A DNA stretch of 64,000 nucleotides from Lysinibacillus boronitolerans JCM 21713 = 10a = NBRC 103108 (GCF_000772935.1 NZ_JPVR01000062.1:1-64000), one strand, 5' to 3'. Counted from the first letter of the stretch, positions 43,305 to 52,955 are shown. Notes: generated from the letters alone by a model not told the origin. Numbers and translations: made by a program.

Positions 43305-44597
43305 GTGATTTTTCAAAAACAGAGAAAGACAAAGGTATTGGATTTACAGCAATACACAGTGAAAATGGATTTGTCCTCTCGTCAATCAATGGCGAAGCAA
43401 ATTGAAATGCTGAACTTAACGAAGAAAGACTTACAATATTTAAAAGCTTTCCAGCCAATAGTTATGGACAATGTAGATCACATCGTAAACCGTTTTTACA
43501 ACATGATAGGAACAGAGCATCATTTGATAGATATTATCAGTCATCATAGTTCTGTAGAAAAGCTTAAAATAACATTACGGCAGCATATTATTGAAATGTT
43601 TAACGGAACCATTGATGAGTTGTATTATCAAAGGCGTGTGAAAATTGCAAAGGTGCATGTCCACATTGGGCTTAGAACACAGTGGTATATCTGTGCATTC
43701 CAAGATTTATCAATGTCATTTATTGATTTGGTCGAAAAAAATATAGAATTCCCACAAGATCAATTTAATACGATCAGAGCTATATCGAAAATTTGTAATT
43801 TTGAGCAACAACTCGTTTTAGAAGCTTTTGAAAACACTGTCGAACAACTGAAGGAAAAAATGGTGCATGAGAAAGAAGTTATTGAACGACAGATTGTAGA
43901 CTCTTCAGAAGCTCTTGCAACAATTTCGCAGGAAACAAATAATTCATTTTGCTGCTTAAGCAAGCAATCTGACGAAATTAAACATTTGGCCAAAAAGTCA
44001 CTCGATGTATCTACATTAGCTGAAAATCAAGCACTAGAGGGTCGCGAACGTTTAAAAAATCAATCACAAAATATGCTCAATATTATTCATTCTCTTCACG
44101 ATATAGAGGAAAATATTGAACAATTATCAGGGATGTCTAAGGAAATGGAAACAATCATGAGTGTTGTGACCAATATTGCGAATCAAACGAATCTATTGGC
44201 TTTGAATGCTGCAATTGAAGCAGCGCGTGCTGGTGAAGCGGGGAAGGGCTTTAGTGTAGTGGCTGATGAAGTGCGTAAATTATCGATTCAGACAAAAGAA
44301 TCAGTTACAGCGGTTGCTTTGTTATTGAAAAAAACGGGTGAACGAACAGAAAAATTAGAGCATTCTTTGACAAATATTCAAGATGAAGTTGCAGCAGGTG
44401 AGGAAAATATGTTACAAACGGAAGGCCAATTTACGAATATTTTGGGAGCTATGACAGAAGCAAAAGAACAAAATGATTGTATGGCAACGAAAATACAAGC
44501 AATTGTAGGCATATTAAGTGAATTAGGCACTTCATTTACTGATGTAACGAATTCAGCAGAAAAATTAGCGAGCTTTGCGCAAAATTTAAAAGGATAG
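43305..44597 (+). CDS. hemAT: Haem-based aerotaxis transducer HemAT
   Basis: Soluble oxygen sensor for aerotaxis: N-terminal globin-coupled sensor domain (about 1-180) and C-terminal chemoreceptor signalling domain with '[20 protein letters not shown]' and [10 protein letters not shown]. By alignment to B. subtilis HemAT, H118 (AKVHVHIGL) is the proximal haem ligand and Y65 (NRFYNMIG) the distal tyrosine. 430 residues from GTG 43305, against 432 in B. subtilis; GAGGGA lies 6 bases upstream. A longer frame reaches 43254 but adds unrelated residues. No TM segments. Confidence 0.92.
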   Translation: MIFQKQRKTKVLDLQQYTVKMDLSSRQSMAKQIEMLNLTKKDLQYLKAFQPIVMDNVDHIVNRFYNMIGTEHHLIDIISHHSSVEKLKITLRQHIIEMFNGTIDELYYQRRVKIAKVHVHIGLRTQWYICAFQDLSMSFIDLVEKNIEFPQDQFNTIRAISKICNFEQQLVLEAFENTVEQLKEKMVHEKEVIERQIVDSSEALATISQETNNSFCCLSKQSDEIKHLAKKSLDVSTLAENQALEGRERLKNQSQNMLNIIHSLHDIEENIEQLSGMSKEMETIMSVVTNIANQTNLLALNAAIEAARAGEAGKGFSVVADEVRKLSIQTKESVTAVALLLKKTGERTEKLEHSLTNIQDEVAAGEENMLQTEGQFTNILGAMTEAKEQNDCMATKIQAIVGILSELGTSFTDVTNSAEKLASFAQNLKG

Positions 44598-44716
44598 ACT
44601 ACTAACATTTACATCTATTTATATTTTTAGAAGTATTAAACACTATAGTACCTATTAAAATGTTTGTTGTGTAAATATTGCAATAGAGGATGGATCTTTT
44701 AGAGATTCAGAAAGCG

Positions 44717-44744
44717 AGAGCTATTTCACTGATGAAATAGCTCT
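44717..44744 (+). terminator. Hairpin copy 1 flanking the repeat block
   Basis: A perfect 12-bp stem agagctatttca/tgaaatagctct with loop ctga, 120 bases after hemAT. It lacks a following T tract (acatgttg). Nearly identical to the hairpin at 45290. Confidence 0.6.
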
Positions 44745-44786
44745 ACATGTTGTTGAAAAAAGATGATGTCAACGGCAGAAAAGGCA

Positions 44787-44948
44787 ACTTTGCAGGGTGA
44801 GGGGTTGATTTCCGTTCCGCCAGCGTCCTTTCCAGGGGGCGTCCGAGGAGCCGCTTCACTCACTTCCGTTCGTTCCAGGGTCTCCTCTGTGACGCTAAAT
44901 CCCCTAGGAGTGACGCTGGCTCCACTCCAATCAACCATTCTGCAAAGT
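44787..44948. repeat. GC-rich palindromic intergenic repeat, type 1
   Basis: 162 bp with nested inverted repeats: actttgcag/ctgcaaagt at the ends, ggttgat/atcaacc inside them, and ccagcgtc (44820-44827)/gacgctgg (44912-44919) further in. It would form one long hairpin as RNA. GC-rich repeats of this style are scattered in Bacillaceae genomes; other copies are not in this window. Confidence 0.7.
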
Positions 44949-45123
44949 GTCTTTACTTTTTTTTCATAGTAGCATAGCGATCAAATCGCCCATTATCTGT
45001 ATTCTTAGCGGGGATAAGCTCTTATTTTCAGTGTGGAGAAGTGATGCGTGACAACACCTCTTTATAAAGAGTAGTGAGCACCTTCACTTTATTTGAAAAC
45101 CTTTGCTAAAAAGTTAGTGGGTT

Positions 45124-45251
45124 GAAGTGGAGGGCTACTTGACTCCCGTGGGATAGCGAGACAGGCGAAGCCCTGCACGGAGCGGTAGCGGAGGAAGCGA
45201 TTCGGCGCTCGCCCACAGGAAAGCAAGTAGCCTGCAACGGAAATCCATTTC
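45124..45251. repeat. GC-rich palindromic intergenic repeat, type 2
   Basis: 128 bp with arms gctacttg (45134-45141)/caagtagc (45224-45231), outer gaagtgga/tccatttc with one G-T pair, and a core like gactcccgtggga...cccacagg. Resembles the widespread Bacillaceae repeat containing 'gcgaagccctgcacggagcg'. Not coding. Confidence 0.7.
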
Positions 45252-45289
45252 TACCTTTCAATTGACTGTTTTGTTTTTCAACACTAAGG

Positions 45290-45322
45290 AGGGCTATTTC
45301 GCTGATGAAATAGCTCTATTTT
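45290..45322 (+). terminator. Hairpin copy 2 flanking the repeat block
   Basis: Stem agggctatttcg/tgaaatagctct with loop ctga, followed by atttttg, so unlike copy 1 it has a T tract and can terminate. It lies 85 bases before hemY. Confidence 0.6.
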
Positions 45323-45406
45323 TGCTAAATTTGTAAAGGGTTTAACGTAATTTTCAATGAAAAAAAGATTATACTGTAGAAAGAACGAATAATAGGGGCG
45401 GTTACT

Positions 45407-46801
45407 ATGAAAACAGTTGTTGTTTTAGGCGGCGGTATTACAGGACTATGTACAATGCATTATTTGCAACGTCAAGTGAAGGAACATAATTTAGATGTTC
45501 GTCTAGTACTTATAGAAAAAAATACATATTTAGGAGGCAAATTATATTCGGCACATGAACAAGGTTTCATCATGGAAACAGGTGCTGATTCTATTGTAGC
45601 GCGTCACCAAGGTGTTATGGAACTTGTACAGGAGCTTGATTTTGAAGCGGAACTAGTTTACAACGAAACAGGTATTTCTTATATTTATACGAATAATGAG
45701 TTACACGCTATTCCAGCAGATTCAACTTTTGGAATACCGATGAGTTTGACATCCTTAGAGGAAAGTACACTCATTTCCGAGCAAGGGAAAAAAGAAGCGT
45801 TGAAGGATTTAACATTACCTAACGATCGCTTCACAAAGGAAAGTTCAATCGGTGAATTTTTAACTTACTATTTAGGAGAGGAACTGGTGAAAAATCAAAT
45901 TGCACCAGTCCTTGCAGGTGTTTATTCGGGAGATTTACATCAGCTTTCTATTGGCTCTACTTTACCGTATCTGATTGATTATAAGAATGATTATGGAAGT
46001 ATTATTAGAGGCTTTGATGCGAATCGTGAGCAATTTGTTAAAGCAGCGAACAAAAAATTTATATCCTTTAAAAATGGTTTATCTTCTTTAATTGATCGAC
46101 TTGAACAAACATTATCCGATGTAGAAATCATCAAGGGCGTTACTACTCTAAATGTTAAAAAACAAGATAAGAACTATACAATTTCCTTAGCCAATGGTGA
46201 AATTATTGAGTCAGAATATGTCGTTTTAGCATTACCAAACGATACTGTCCAAAATCTACTACAGGATGAATCTTTAAATCGCTATTTTGACCAATTTACG
46301 ACAGCGTCAGCGATTACTATTTATTTAGGTTTTGATGTGCCGGACTCTAGATTACCAGCAGATGGAACGGGCTATATTGTTTCCCATAATTCAGACGTTA
46401 CTTGTAATGCAGCTACTTGGACTAGTCGCAAATGGAAGCATACATCGAAAGAAAATAAATTACTTGTGCGACTCTTTTATAAGAGCATCAATCCAGCCTA
46501 TGAGCAACTACGTGCCATGACGGATGAAGAATTGGCAGCAGTTGCTTTAGAAGATGTGAGAAAGAGCCTAGGAATAGAAGAACAGCCAACCGTTGTAAAT
46601 GTAACAAAATGGATTGATCAAATGCCTAAATATGATCTAGCGCATCGTGAAGCATTACAAGGGTTACTACATGAATTACATGGAAAATATCCAAATTTAT
46701 CCATTGCAGGGTGCTCATATTTTGGCGTAGGTATTGGTGCTTGCATTCAAAATGGGAAAAAAATTGGTGAAGAGCTTGCAAAGGAACTTGCCAATTTCTA
46801 A
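45407..46801 (+). CDS. hemY: Coproporphyrinogen/protoporphyrinogen oxidase HemY (CgoX)
   Basis: FAD enzyme of haem synthesis that oxidises coproporphyrinogen III to coproporphyrin III in Gram-positive bacteria. 464 residues. FAD-binding GGGITGLCTMHYLQ at the N-terminus, LIEKNTYLGGKLYS, METGADSIVA, and the C-terminal FAD motif 'CSYFGVGIGACIQNGKKIGE'. ATG 45407, with GGGGCGG upstream. In B. subtilis it belongs to hemEHY; here it stands alone between the repeat block and the SAM riboswitch. Its haem supply would serve KatE and HemAT. Confidence 0.93.
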   Translation: MKTVVVLGGGITGLCTMHYLQRQVKEHNLDVRLVLIEKNTYLGGKLYSAHEQGFIMETGADSIVARHQGVMELVQELDFEAELVYNETGISYIYTNNELHAIPADSTFGIPMSLTSLEESTLISEQGKKEALKDLTLPNDRFTKESSIGEFLTYYLGEELVKNQIAPVLAGVYSGDLHQLSIGSTLPYLIDYKNDYGSIIRGFDANREQFVKAANKKFISFKNGLSSLIDRLEQTLSDVEIIKGVTTLNVKKQDKNYTISLANGEIIESEYVVLALPNDTVQNLLQDESLNRYFDQFTTASAITIYLGFDVPDSRLPADGTGYIVSHNSDVTCNAATWTSRKWKHTSKENKLLVRLFYKSINPAYEQLRAMTDEELAAVALEDVRKSLGIEEQPTVVNVTKWIDQMPKYDLAHREALQGLLHELHGKYPNLSIAGCSYFGVGIGACIQNGKKIGEELAKELANF

Positions 46802-46900
46802 GGTTTTAAGTGGAAAAAAACTTTCTTATGTGAAATAGTCTTGACTCATTCGTCAGTAAACGATATGATTCTTTTAATTATTTAAAAAATTCATACTTAA

Positions 46901-47001
46901 TTCTTATCAAGAGAAGCAGAGGGACTGGCCCATTGAAGCTTCAGCAACCAACTTTATTGTCAGGTGCTAAATCCAGAAGACCGTTGAGTCGAAGATGAGA
47001 A
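46901..47001 (+). ncRNA. SAM-I (S-box) riboswitch
   Basis: P1 stem ttcttatc (46901-46908) with gatgagaa (46994-47001). Conserved core elements: caagagaagcagagggactg, gcccattgaagcttcagcaa followed by cc, and caggtgctaaatcc. SAM binding should favour the downstream terminator at 47024, shutting down the yitJ-metH operon when methionine is plentiful. Confidence 0.95.
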
Positions 47002-47023
47002 GGAACAACAATGATGAATCGTT

Positions 47024-47058
47024 AAAGCCTTCTTTTTTTATGAAAGAGGGCTTTTTAT
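47024..47058 (+). terminator. Expression-platform terminator of the SAM riboswitch
   Basis: Stem aaagccttcttt/aaagagggcttt (one G-T pair) followed by a T run, 22 bases after the S-box P1 stem and before the yitJ start. Confidence 0.8.
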
Positions 47059-47090
47059 TATATAGAGACATAGGAAGAGAGGCTAGTTTT

Positions 47091-48938
47091 ATGGGATTGC
47101 TTGAAAGGTTAAAAACGCATGTATTGACAGCGGACGGTGCAATAGGCACAGTGCTATATGGCTATGGATTGGAGTATTGCCATGAGGAAATGAATGTTCA
47201 GAGACCCGAGTTAATTGAGAAGATTCATAGAGAATATATTGCGGCTGGTGCTGACATCATTCAAACGAATACGTACGGTGCAAATGCCATCAAATTAGCT
47301 CGCTATGGATTAGAATCACGTGTCCAACAGTTTAATGAAGCAGCTATTACCATTGCAAAACGAGCAGCGGCAGATGGCGGTCAATTTGTCTTAGGAACAA
47401 TTGGAGGTATTCGGGGAATTCGTAAAAGTGATGCAACCTTGGATGAAATATTAGCGACTATTGAAGAACAAGCAAGTGTCTTACTGGCAGGGAATCCAGA
47501 TGGTCTTTTACTCGAAACCTATTATGATTTTGAAGAATTAACAGCAACCTTAAAGATGCTACGAGAAAAAACAAATTTGCCAATTATTGCACAAGTTTCT
47601 ATGCATGAGCCTGGTGTTTTACAAAATGGTATGTCTTTAAATAATGCTCTCCATGAGCTTGAAGCCCTCGGTGCAGATATTGTTGGCGTCAATTGTCGAC
47701 TAGGTCCTCACCATACAATTCTAGCATTTGAAGGTGTAGAACTTCCTAATAAGGCATTCATGTCTGCCTATCCGAATGCGTCACTTCTTGACTTAGAGGA
47801 TGGACGTGTCGTTTATGAGTCAGAAGCTGATTATTTTGGTCGAGCGGCTGTTGAATTACGTGACCAAGGTGTACGTTTAATAGGGGGCTGCTGTGGTACT
47901 ACACCCAAACATATTGCAGCAGCAAAGAAGTATTTAGAAGAGTTATCACCAGTTCAGGAGAAGCATGCGAAACCTGAAAAGATTGAGATTGTACGTGAAG
48001 CGGAGCCACCAAAGTATGAGCCTCTTCATGAAAAAGTAAAACGTGAACGCTCTGTCATAGTAGAGTTGGATACGCCTAGACATTTAGAGATTGATGGATT
48101 CCTTGAAGGAGCAAAGCAATTGTATGATGCAGGTGCAGATGTAGTCATGATGGCAGACAATTCACTGGCCTCACCACGGATTAGCAATATTGCAATGGGA
48201 GCATTGTTGAAGAGTACACATGGTGTACGCCCACTAACACATATTACATGTCGAGACCGTAACTTAATTGGTCTTCAATCGCATTTAATGGGTCTAAATG
48301 CTTTAGGTATTCATGATGTGTTGGCTGTTACGGGTGATCCAACGAAAGTGGGAGACTTCCCAGGTGCGACAAGTGTTTATGATGTATCTTCGATGGAGCT
48401 GATCCAATTAATTAAGCAGTTAAATGAAGGGGTTTCCTTCTCAGGTAAACCACTTCGTAAAAAAGCAAATTTTTCAGTTGCTGCTGCATTTAATCCAAAC
48501 GTCCGTGTGTTAGATCGTGCTGTGACACGTTTAGAGAAGAAAATTGAGCATGGGGCAGACTACTTCATTTCTCAACCAGTGTATACGAAAGAAAAAATTG
48601 TAGAAATTTATGAGGCAACAAAGCATTTACAAGCTCCTATTTACATCGGCATTATGCCTGTTACGAGTTATAAAAGTGCTGAATTTTTACATCATGAAGT
48701 GCCAGGTATCAAATTATCCGAAGATGCCTTGGCAAGAATGAAAGTATGTGGAGAAGACAAGGAACGAGCGAAATTGGAAGGGATTGCCATTGCTAAAGAA
48801 TTAGTTGAAGTGGCTGCGCAATACTTCAATGGTATATACCTTATTACACCATTTTTACGATACGATGTGACACTAGAGTTGATGAAATATATAGAGCAAT
48901 TGGATGAACAGAAAAAAGGAGTAAGTATACATGGCTAA
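47091..48938 (+). CDS. yitJ: Bifunctional homocysteine S-methyltransferase / 5,10-methylenetetrahydrofolate reductase (YitJ type)
   Basis: Fusion enzyme of 615 residues. N-terminal homocysteine methyltransferase domain (about 1-295): ADGAIGTVLYG, GVNCRLGPHH and zinc-binding GGCCGTTPKH. C-terminal MTHFR domain (about 320-610): ITCRDRNLIGLQSHLMGL, LAVTGDPTKVGD, DYFISQPVYT. The reductase makes 5-methyl-THF, which MetH uses. Start ATG 47091, the first with good N-terminal homology; in-frame starts from 46995 lie in the riboswitch terminator. Its stop overlaps metH by 8 bases. Controlled by the SAM riboswitch, as in B. subtilis. Confidence 0.94.
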   Translation: MGLLERLKTHVLTADGAIGTVLYGYGLEYCHEEMNVQRPELIEKIHREYIAAGADIIQTNTYGANAIKLARYGLESRVQQFNEAAITIAKRAAADGGQFVLGTIGGIRGIRKSDATLDEILATIEEQASVLLAGNPDGLLLETYYDFEELTATLKMLREKTNLPIIAQVSMHEPGVLQNGMSLNNALHELEALGADIVGVNCRLGPHHTILAFEGVELPNKAFMSAYPNASLLDLEDGRVVYESEADYFGRAAVELRDQGVRLIGGCCGTTPKHIAAAKKYLEELSPVQEKHAKPEKIEIVREAEPPKYEPLHEKVKRERSVIVELDTPRHLEIDGFLEGAKQLYDAGADVVMMADNSLASPRISNIAMGALLKSTHGVRPLTHITCRDRNLIGLQSHLMGLNALGIHDVLAVTGDPTKVGDFPGATSVYDVSSMELIQLIKQLNEGVSFSGKPLRKKANFSVAAAFNPNVRVLDRAVTRLEKKIEHGADYFISQPVYTKEKIVEIYEATKHLQAPIYIGIMPVTSYKSAEFLHHEVPGIKLSEDALARMKVCGEDKERAKLEGIAIAKELVEVAAQYFNGIYLITPFLRYDVTLELMKYIEQLDEQKKGVSIHG

Positions 48939-51900
48939 GCACTCGATTGAAGAGCAACTAGAGAAACGTATTTTAATTCTTGATGGCGCAATGGGAACAA
49001 TGCTACAAAACGAAAATTTATCAGCAGAAGATTTTGGTGGTGAGGAGCTAGATGGCTGTAATGAAAATCTTGTGCTTACTAGACCAGATGTCATTGAAAA
49101 AATTCATCATAAATACTTAGAGGCAGGCGCAGATATTATTTGTACTAATACATTTGGTGGGACGCCTCTAGTGTTAAATGAATATGATCTTGGCGCAAAA
49201 GCCGAAGAAATTAACAAGCGTGCAGTGGAAATTGCTCGTCAAGCAGTGGATCGTTATTCAACATCAGATTGGCCACGTTTTGTTGCAGGGGCTATGGGGC
49301 CAACAACAAAAACGTTATCAGTAACAGGTGGTATTACATTTGATGAGCTAGAGGAAAATTTCTATGTACAGGCAAAGGCATTAATTGAGGCAGGAGCCGA
49401 CGTTCTGTTATTAGAAACAAGTCAGGATATGCTCAATGTCAAAGCAGGCACACTTGGCGTAAAGCGTGCTTTTGCATCAACGGGAAAAGAACTACCCGTC
49501 ATGATTTCAGGAACAATAGAACCGATGGGTACAACGCTTGCAGGGCAAACGATCGATGCCTTTTATATTTCAATCGAGCATATTAAACCATTATCTGTTG
49601 GCCTAAACTGTGCGACAGGACCTGAGTTTATGACGGATCACATTCGTTCATTAGCAGAGCTTTCAACAGGCTATATTAGCTGTTACCCGAATGCTGGCTT
49701 ACCAGATGAAGAAGGGTGTTATCATGAATCCCCAGAATCGCTATCACAAAAATTAAAAGGTTTTGCAGAAAAGGGTTGGCTTAATATTGTAGGTGGATGT
49801 TGTGGGACGACACCCGCTCATATTGCAGCCATTCGTGAGATCTTAAAAGATGAAAAACCTCGTCGAGTTCCAGAAAAAACACATGGTCATGCGGTATCAG
49901 GAATCGAACCGTTATTGTATGACGATTCTATGCGTCCGTTATTTATTGGGGAGAGAACAAATGTTATCGGCTCTCGTAAATTTAAGAATTTAATCATTGA
50001 TGGAAAGTTTGAGGAGGCCGCAGAGATTGCACGTGCTCAAGTTAAAAATGGTGCACATGTTATCGATATTTGTTTAGCCAACCCTGATCGTGATGAATTA
50101 GCCGATATACGTGGATTTATGCAGGAGGTTGTAAAAAAGGTTAAGGTGCCTCTTGTGATTGACTCAACTGATGAAAAAGTAATTGAGGAAGCATTAAAGT
50201 TTTCCCAAGGGAAAGCCATCATTAACTCTATTAATCTAGAGGATGGTGAAGAACGATTCGATGCAGTATTACCACTTGTGAAAAAATATGGTGCATCATT
50301 AGTTGTTGGAACGATAGATGAAAAGGGAATGGCGGTTGACCGTCATCGAAAGCTTGAAATTGCCGAGCGCTCCTATCAACTTTTAACGGAGAAATGGGGA
50401 ATTGCACCAGAGGATATCATTTTCGACCCATTAATGTTCCCTGTAGGAACGGGTGATGAGCAGTATATTGGTTCAGCTTTGGAAACGATTGAAGGCATTC
50501 GACTCATCAAAGAAAAATTGCCGCAGACATTGACGGTACTTGGCGTAAGTAATATTTCATTTGGCTTACCACCAGTTGGCCGTGAAGTACTGAATGCTGT
50601 CTATCTCTATCATTGTACACAGGCAGGCTTAGATTATGCCATTGTTAATACAGAGAAATTGGAGCGTTACGCATCCATACCGGAAGAGGAAATTAAACTC
50701 GCAAATGACCTGCTCTTTAATACAAATGATGAAACATTAGCAGTGTTTACAGATTTTTATCGTGATAAAAAGAAGGAAAAAACGGAAGCCGATATTCCAA
50801 AAACGGTTGAAGGTCGTTTAGCTTACTATATATTAGAAGGAACTAAAGAAGGGCTAATTGAGGATTTAGACGCTGCACGGGAAATCTTCGAGGCGCCGCT
50901 TGATATAATTAATGGTCCTTTAATGGAGGGCATGGCTGAGGTAGGTCGATTATTTAATGATAATCAACTCATTGTAGCAGAGGTTTTACAATCAGCAGGT
51001 GTGATGAAGGCCGCTGTTGCTCATTTAGAGCAATTCATGGAGAAGGATGAAGAGAGTGCTGGAAAAGGGAAAATGGTCCTTGCTACGGTAAAAGGTGATG
51101 TTCACGATATTGGGAAAAACCTTGTTGATATTATATTAAGTAATAATGGCTATAAGGTTGTCGATTTGGGCATTAAAGTAACTCCTGCCCAATTGATTGA
51201 AGCGATTCGTAAGGAAAAACCAGATTTTATTGGGCTATCAGGTTTACTCGTGAAATCAGCGCAACAGATGGTTATTACTGCTCAGGATTTTAAAGAGGCG
51301 GGGATTGATGTACCTATTTTAGTTGGTGGGGCTGCACTTTCTCGTCGTTTTACTGAAACAAAAATTGCAGATGAATATGGCGGTCCTGTTATTTATGCAA
51401 AGGATGCTATGCAAGGCTTAGAGCAAGCGAATTTATTAATGGGTGAAGGGACTCGTGAAAAATTCTTAGCAGAAATTGAAGAATCCCGTCAAAAACGTTT
51501 AGAGGCCGATGAAAAACGAGCTGCTCGTCCTGCAAAAGAGGTAACAATAAAGCCTGCACGAACAGTAAAGGGAGCGCCTGTATTTTTACCAGCTGATTTA
51601 CGACGTCATGTGAAAAAAGACTATTCTGTATCGCATTTATATCCTTATGTTAATATGCGTACTTTATTGGGACACCATTTAGGCTTGAAAGGGCAGGTTC
51701 AGCAATTGCTTGATGCGGGTGATTCAAGAGCGACAGAGCTAAAGGATTTAGTAGATGATTATTTGAAAAGTGATCTATTAAAGCCATCAGGTTTGTATCA
51801 ATTTTTCCCTGCTCAAGCAGATGGTGATGATGTCGTTGTGTATGATCCTGCTGATAGTAAGACGGAAATTGAACGTTTTACCTTCCCTCGTCAGCAGGTT

Positions 51901-52362
51901 GAACCATTTTTATGTCTTGCAGATTTCTTAAAAACGGTAGAGAGCGGTGAAATGGACTATATTGCGCTTATGGTTGTAACAGCAGGTCAAGGAGTAATGG
52001 CTACAGCTCACCAGTTAAAAGAGGATGGAAAATTCCTTGAAAGTCATGCCTTGCAATCGACTGCTTTAGAATTAGCAGAGGGCTTTGCTGAACGTATGCA
52101 TCAGGAAATTCGTGACCAATGGGGCTTCCCTGATGCAACAGATTTCACTATGAGAGATCGTTTTGCTGCAAAATATCAGGGTCAACGCTTTTCATTCGGA
52201 TATCCTGCATGTCCTAACTTGGAGGATCAAGAAAAACTATTCGGCTTGTTAAAACCTGAGGATATTGGCGTCCATCTTACAGAAGGCTTTATGATGGAGC
52301 CAGAAGCATCTGTATCTGCAATCGTTTTTGCTCATCCTGATGCTCGCTACTTCAATGTTTAA
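48931..52362 (+). CDS. metH: Cobalamin-dependent methionine synthase
   Basis: Transfers the methyl group from 5-methyl-THF to homocysteine through bound cobalamin. 1,143 residues, full length. Domains: homocysteine-binding (about 1-320; LDGAMGTMLQ, zinc site GGCCGTTPAH), pterin-binding (about 340-610; GERTNVIGSRKF), cap plus B12-binding (about 620-850; DVHDIGKN with axial ligand H725, then GLSGLL and GGAALS), and reactivation/SAM-binding (about 880-1143; RFSFGYPACPNLED). Overlaps yitJ by 8 bases. Needs B12, linking it to the riboswitch-controlled transporter at 31366. Confidence 0.96.
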   Translation: MAKHSIEEQLEKRILILDGAMGTMLQNENLSAEDFGGEELDGCNENLVLTRPDVIEKIHHKYLEAGADIICTNTFGGTPLVLNEYDLGAKAEEINKRAVEIARQAVDRYSTSDWPRFVAGAMGPTTKTLSVTGGITFDELEENFYVQAKALIEAGADVLLLETSQDMLNVKAGTLGVKRAFASTGKELPVMISGTIEPMGTTLAGQTIDAFYISIEHIKPLSVGLNCATGPEFMTDHIRSLAELSTGYISCYPNAGLPDEEGCYHESPESLSQKLKGFAEKGWLNIVGGCCGTTPAHIAAIREILKDEKPRRVPEKTHGHAVSGIEPLLYDDSMRPLFIGERTNVIGSRKFKNLIIDGKFEEAAEIARAQVKNGAHVIDICLANPDRDELADIRGFMQEVVKKVKVPLVIDSTDEKVIEEALKFSQGKAIINSINLEDGEERFDAVLPLVKKYGASLVVGTIDEKGMAVDRHRKLEIAERSYQLLTEKWGIAPEDIIFDPLMFPVGTGDEQYIGSALETIEGIRLIKEKLPQTLTVLGVSNISFGLPPVGREVLNAVYLYHCTQAGLDYAIVNTEKLERYASIPEEEIKLANDLLFNTNDETLAVFTDFYRDKKKEKTEADIPKTVEGRLAYYILEGTKEGLIEDLDAAREIFEAPLDIINGPLMEGMAEVGRLFNDNQLIVAEVLQSAGVMKAAVAHLEQFMEKDEESAGKGKMVLATVKGDVHDIGKNLVDIILSNNGYKVVDLGIKVTPAQLIEAIRKEKPDFIGLSGLLVKSAQQMVITAQDFKEAGIDVPILVGGAALSRRFTETKIADEYGGPVIYAKDAMQGLEQANLLMGEGTREKFLAEIEESRQKRLEADEKRAARPAKEVTIKPARTVKGAPVFLPADLRRHVKKDYSVSHLYPYVNMRTLLGHHLGLKGQVQQLLDAGDSRATELKDLVDDYLKSDLLKPSGLYQFFPAQADGDDVVVYDPADSKTEIERFTFPRQQVEPFLCLADFLKTVESGEMDYIALMVVTAGQGVMATAHQLKEDGKFLESHALQSTALELAEGFAERMHQEIRDQWGFPDATDFTMRDRFAAKYQGQRFSFGYPACPNLEDQEKLFGLLKPEDIGVHLTEGFMMEPEASVSAIVFAHPDARYFNV

Positions 52363-52373
52363 GGCATAAAATA

Positions 52374-52409
52374 AGAGATAGATAGTTCATTTAATGACTA
52401 TCTATCTCT
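52374..52409 (+). terminator. Terminator after metH
   Basis: A perfect 13-bp stem agagatagatagt/actatctatctct with a 10-base loop; the T run after it is weak (gtttcatt). Confidence 0.7.
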
Positions 52410-52454
52410 GTTTCATTGTAGATGATAATGATTTGGTTAAGGGAAGTGAGCAGA

Positions 52455-52955
52455 ATGATACGATTTATGGAAGAGAAAGATATACCTGGGGTTTTGGACA
52501 TCTATAATGATATAATTTTAACAAGCAAGGCTGTCTATCGATACGATATACAAACTTTAGATGAAAAAGTACAGTGGTTTAAGGAGCAACAAGCATTAGG
52601 TAATCCTTTGCTTGTATTTGAGGATAATGGGCTTGTCGCTGGCTTTGCTAGCTATAGTCAATTTCGTCCTTATCCAGGTTATAAATTTACAATGGAGCAC
52701 TCTGTCTATGTGCATAAAGAGCATTATCAAAAAGGGATTGCGACAAAGCTCATGCACAAGTTGATCGCGATTGCTGAAGAAAATGGTGTGAAAACGCTTG
52801 TCGCGGGTATTGATGGAGAAAACATTGGTAGTATTAAAGCACATGAAAAATTAGGCTTTGAATATGCAGGCACAATCAAAAATGCAGGCTATAAATTTGA
52901 ACAATGGCTAGACCTTGTGTTCTACCAACTTCATTTGACTGGACCCAAATCATAA
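52455..52955 (+). CDS. GNAT N-acetyltransferase, phosphinothricin-acetyltransferase-like
   Basis: Acetyl-CoA-dependent N-acetyltransferase of 166 residues, close to YwnH/Pat-type enzymes. Family motifs: IPGVLDIYNDII, FASYSQFRPYPGYKFTMEHS, VYVHKEHYQKGIATKLMHKL (acetyl-CoA loop Q-K-G-I-A) and ENIGSIKAHEKLGFEYAG. Likely substrates for the family are phosphinothricin, methionine sulfoximine or related amino acids. ATG 52455 with GGGAAGTGAG upstream is preferred; the frame runs back to 52422. Confidence 0.88.
   Translation: MIRFMEEKDIPGVLDIYNDIILTSKAVYRYDIQTLDEKVQWFKEQQALGNPLLVFEDNGLVAGFASYSQFRPYPGYKFTMEHSVYVHKEHYQKGIATKLMHKLIAIAEENGVKTLVAGIDGENIGSIKAHEKLGFEYAGTIKNAGYKFEQWLDLVFYQLHLTGPKS

Larger units (their letters stand above)
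44751..45283. repeat. 533-bp block bounded by a 10-bp inverted repeat
   Basis: tgttgaaaaa (44751-44760) and its exact reverse complement tttttcaaca (45274-45283) bound a block with no transposase. On the outside each end is joined to a copy of the agagctattt hairpin. This could be a non-autonomous mobile element, or two older repeats inserted beside a duplicated terminator. Confidence 0.5.
44598..45406. other. 809-base non-coding region rich in palindromic repeats
   Basis: Between hemAT and hemY with no credible gene. It contains two near-identical hairpins (44717 and 45290) enclosing a block bounded by a 10-bp inverted repeat, which holds two different GC-rich palindromic repeats. GC content is visibly higher than in the flanks. 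Parts are listed separately. Confidence 0.75.

Noticed and set aside
43169-43405. A 78-codon plus-strand frame overlapping the start of hemAT
   Set aside because: Its ribosome-like GGAGGA is too far from the ATG, and it runs out of frame into hemAT, whose GTG start has a well-spaced site and full-length homology.
44763-44969. A 68-codon frame within the GC-rich repeat block
   Set aside because: Arises from palindromic repeat DNA; composition is unlike neighbouring genes and there is no ribosome site.
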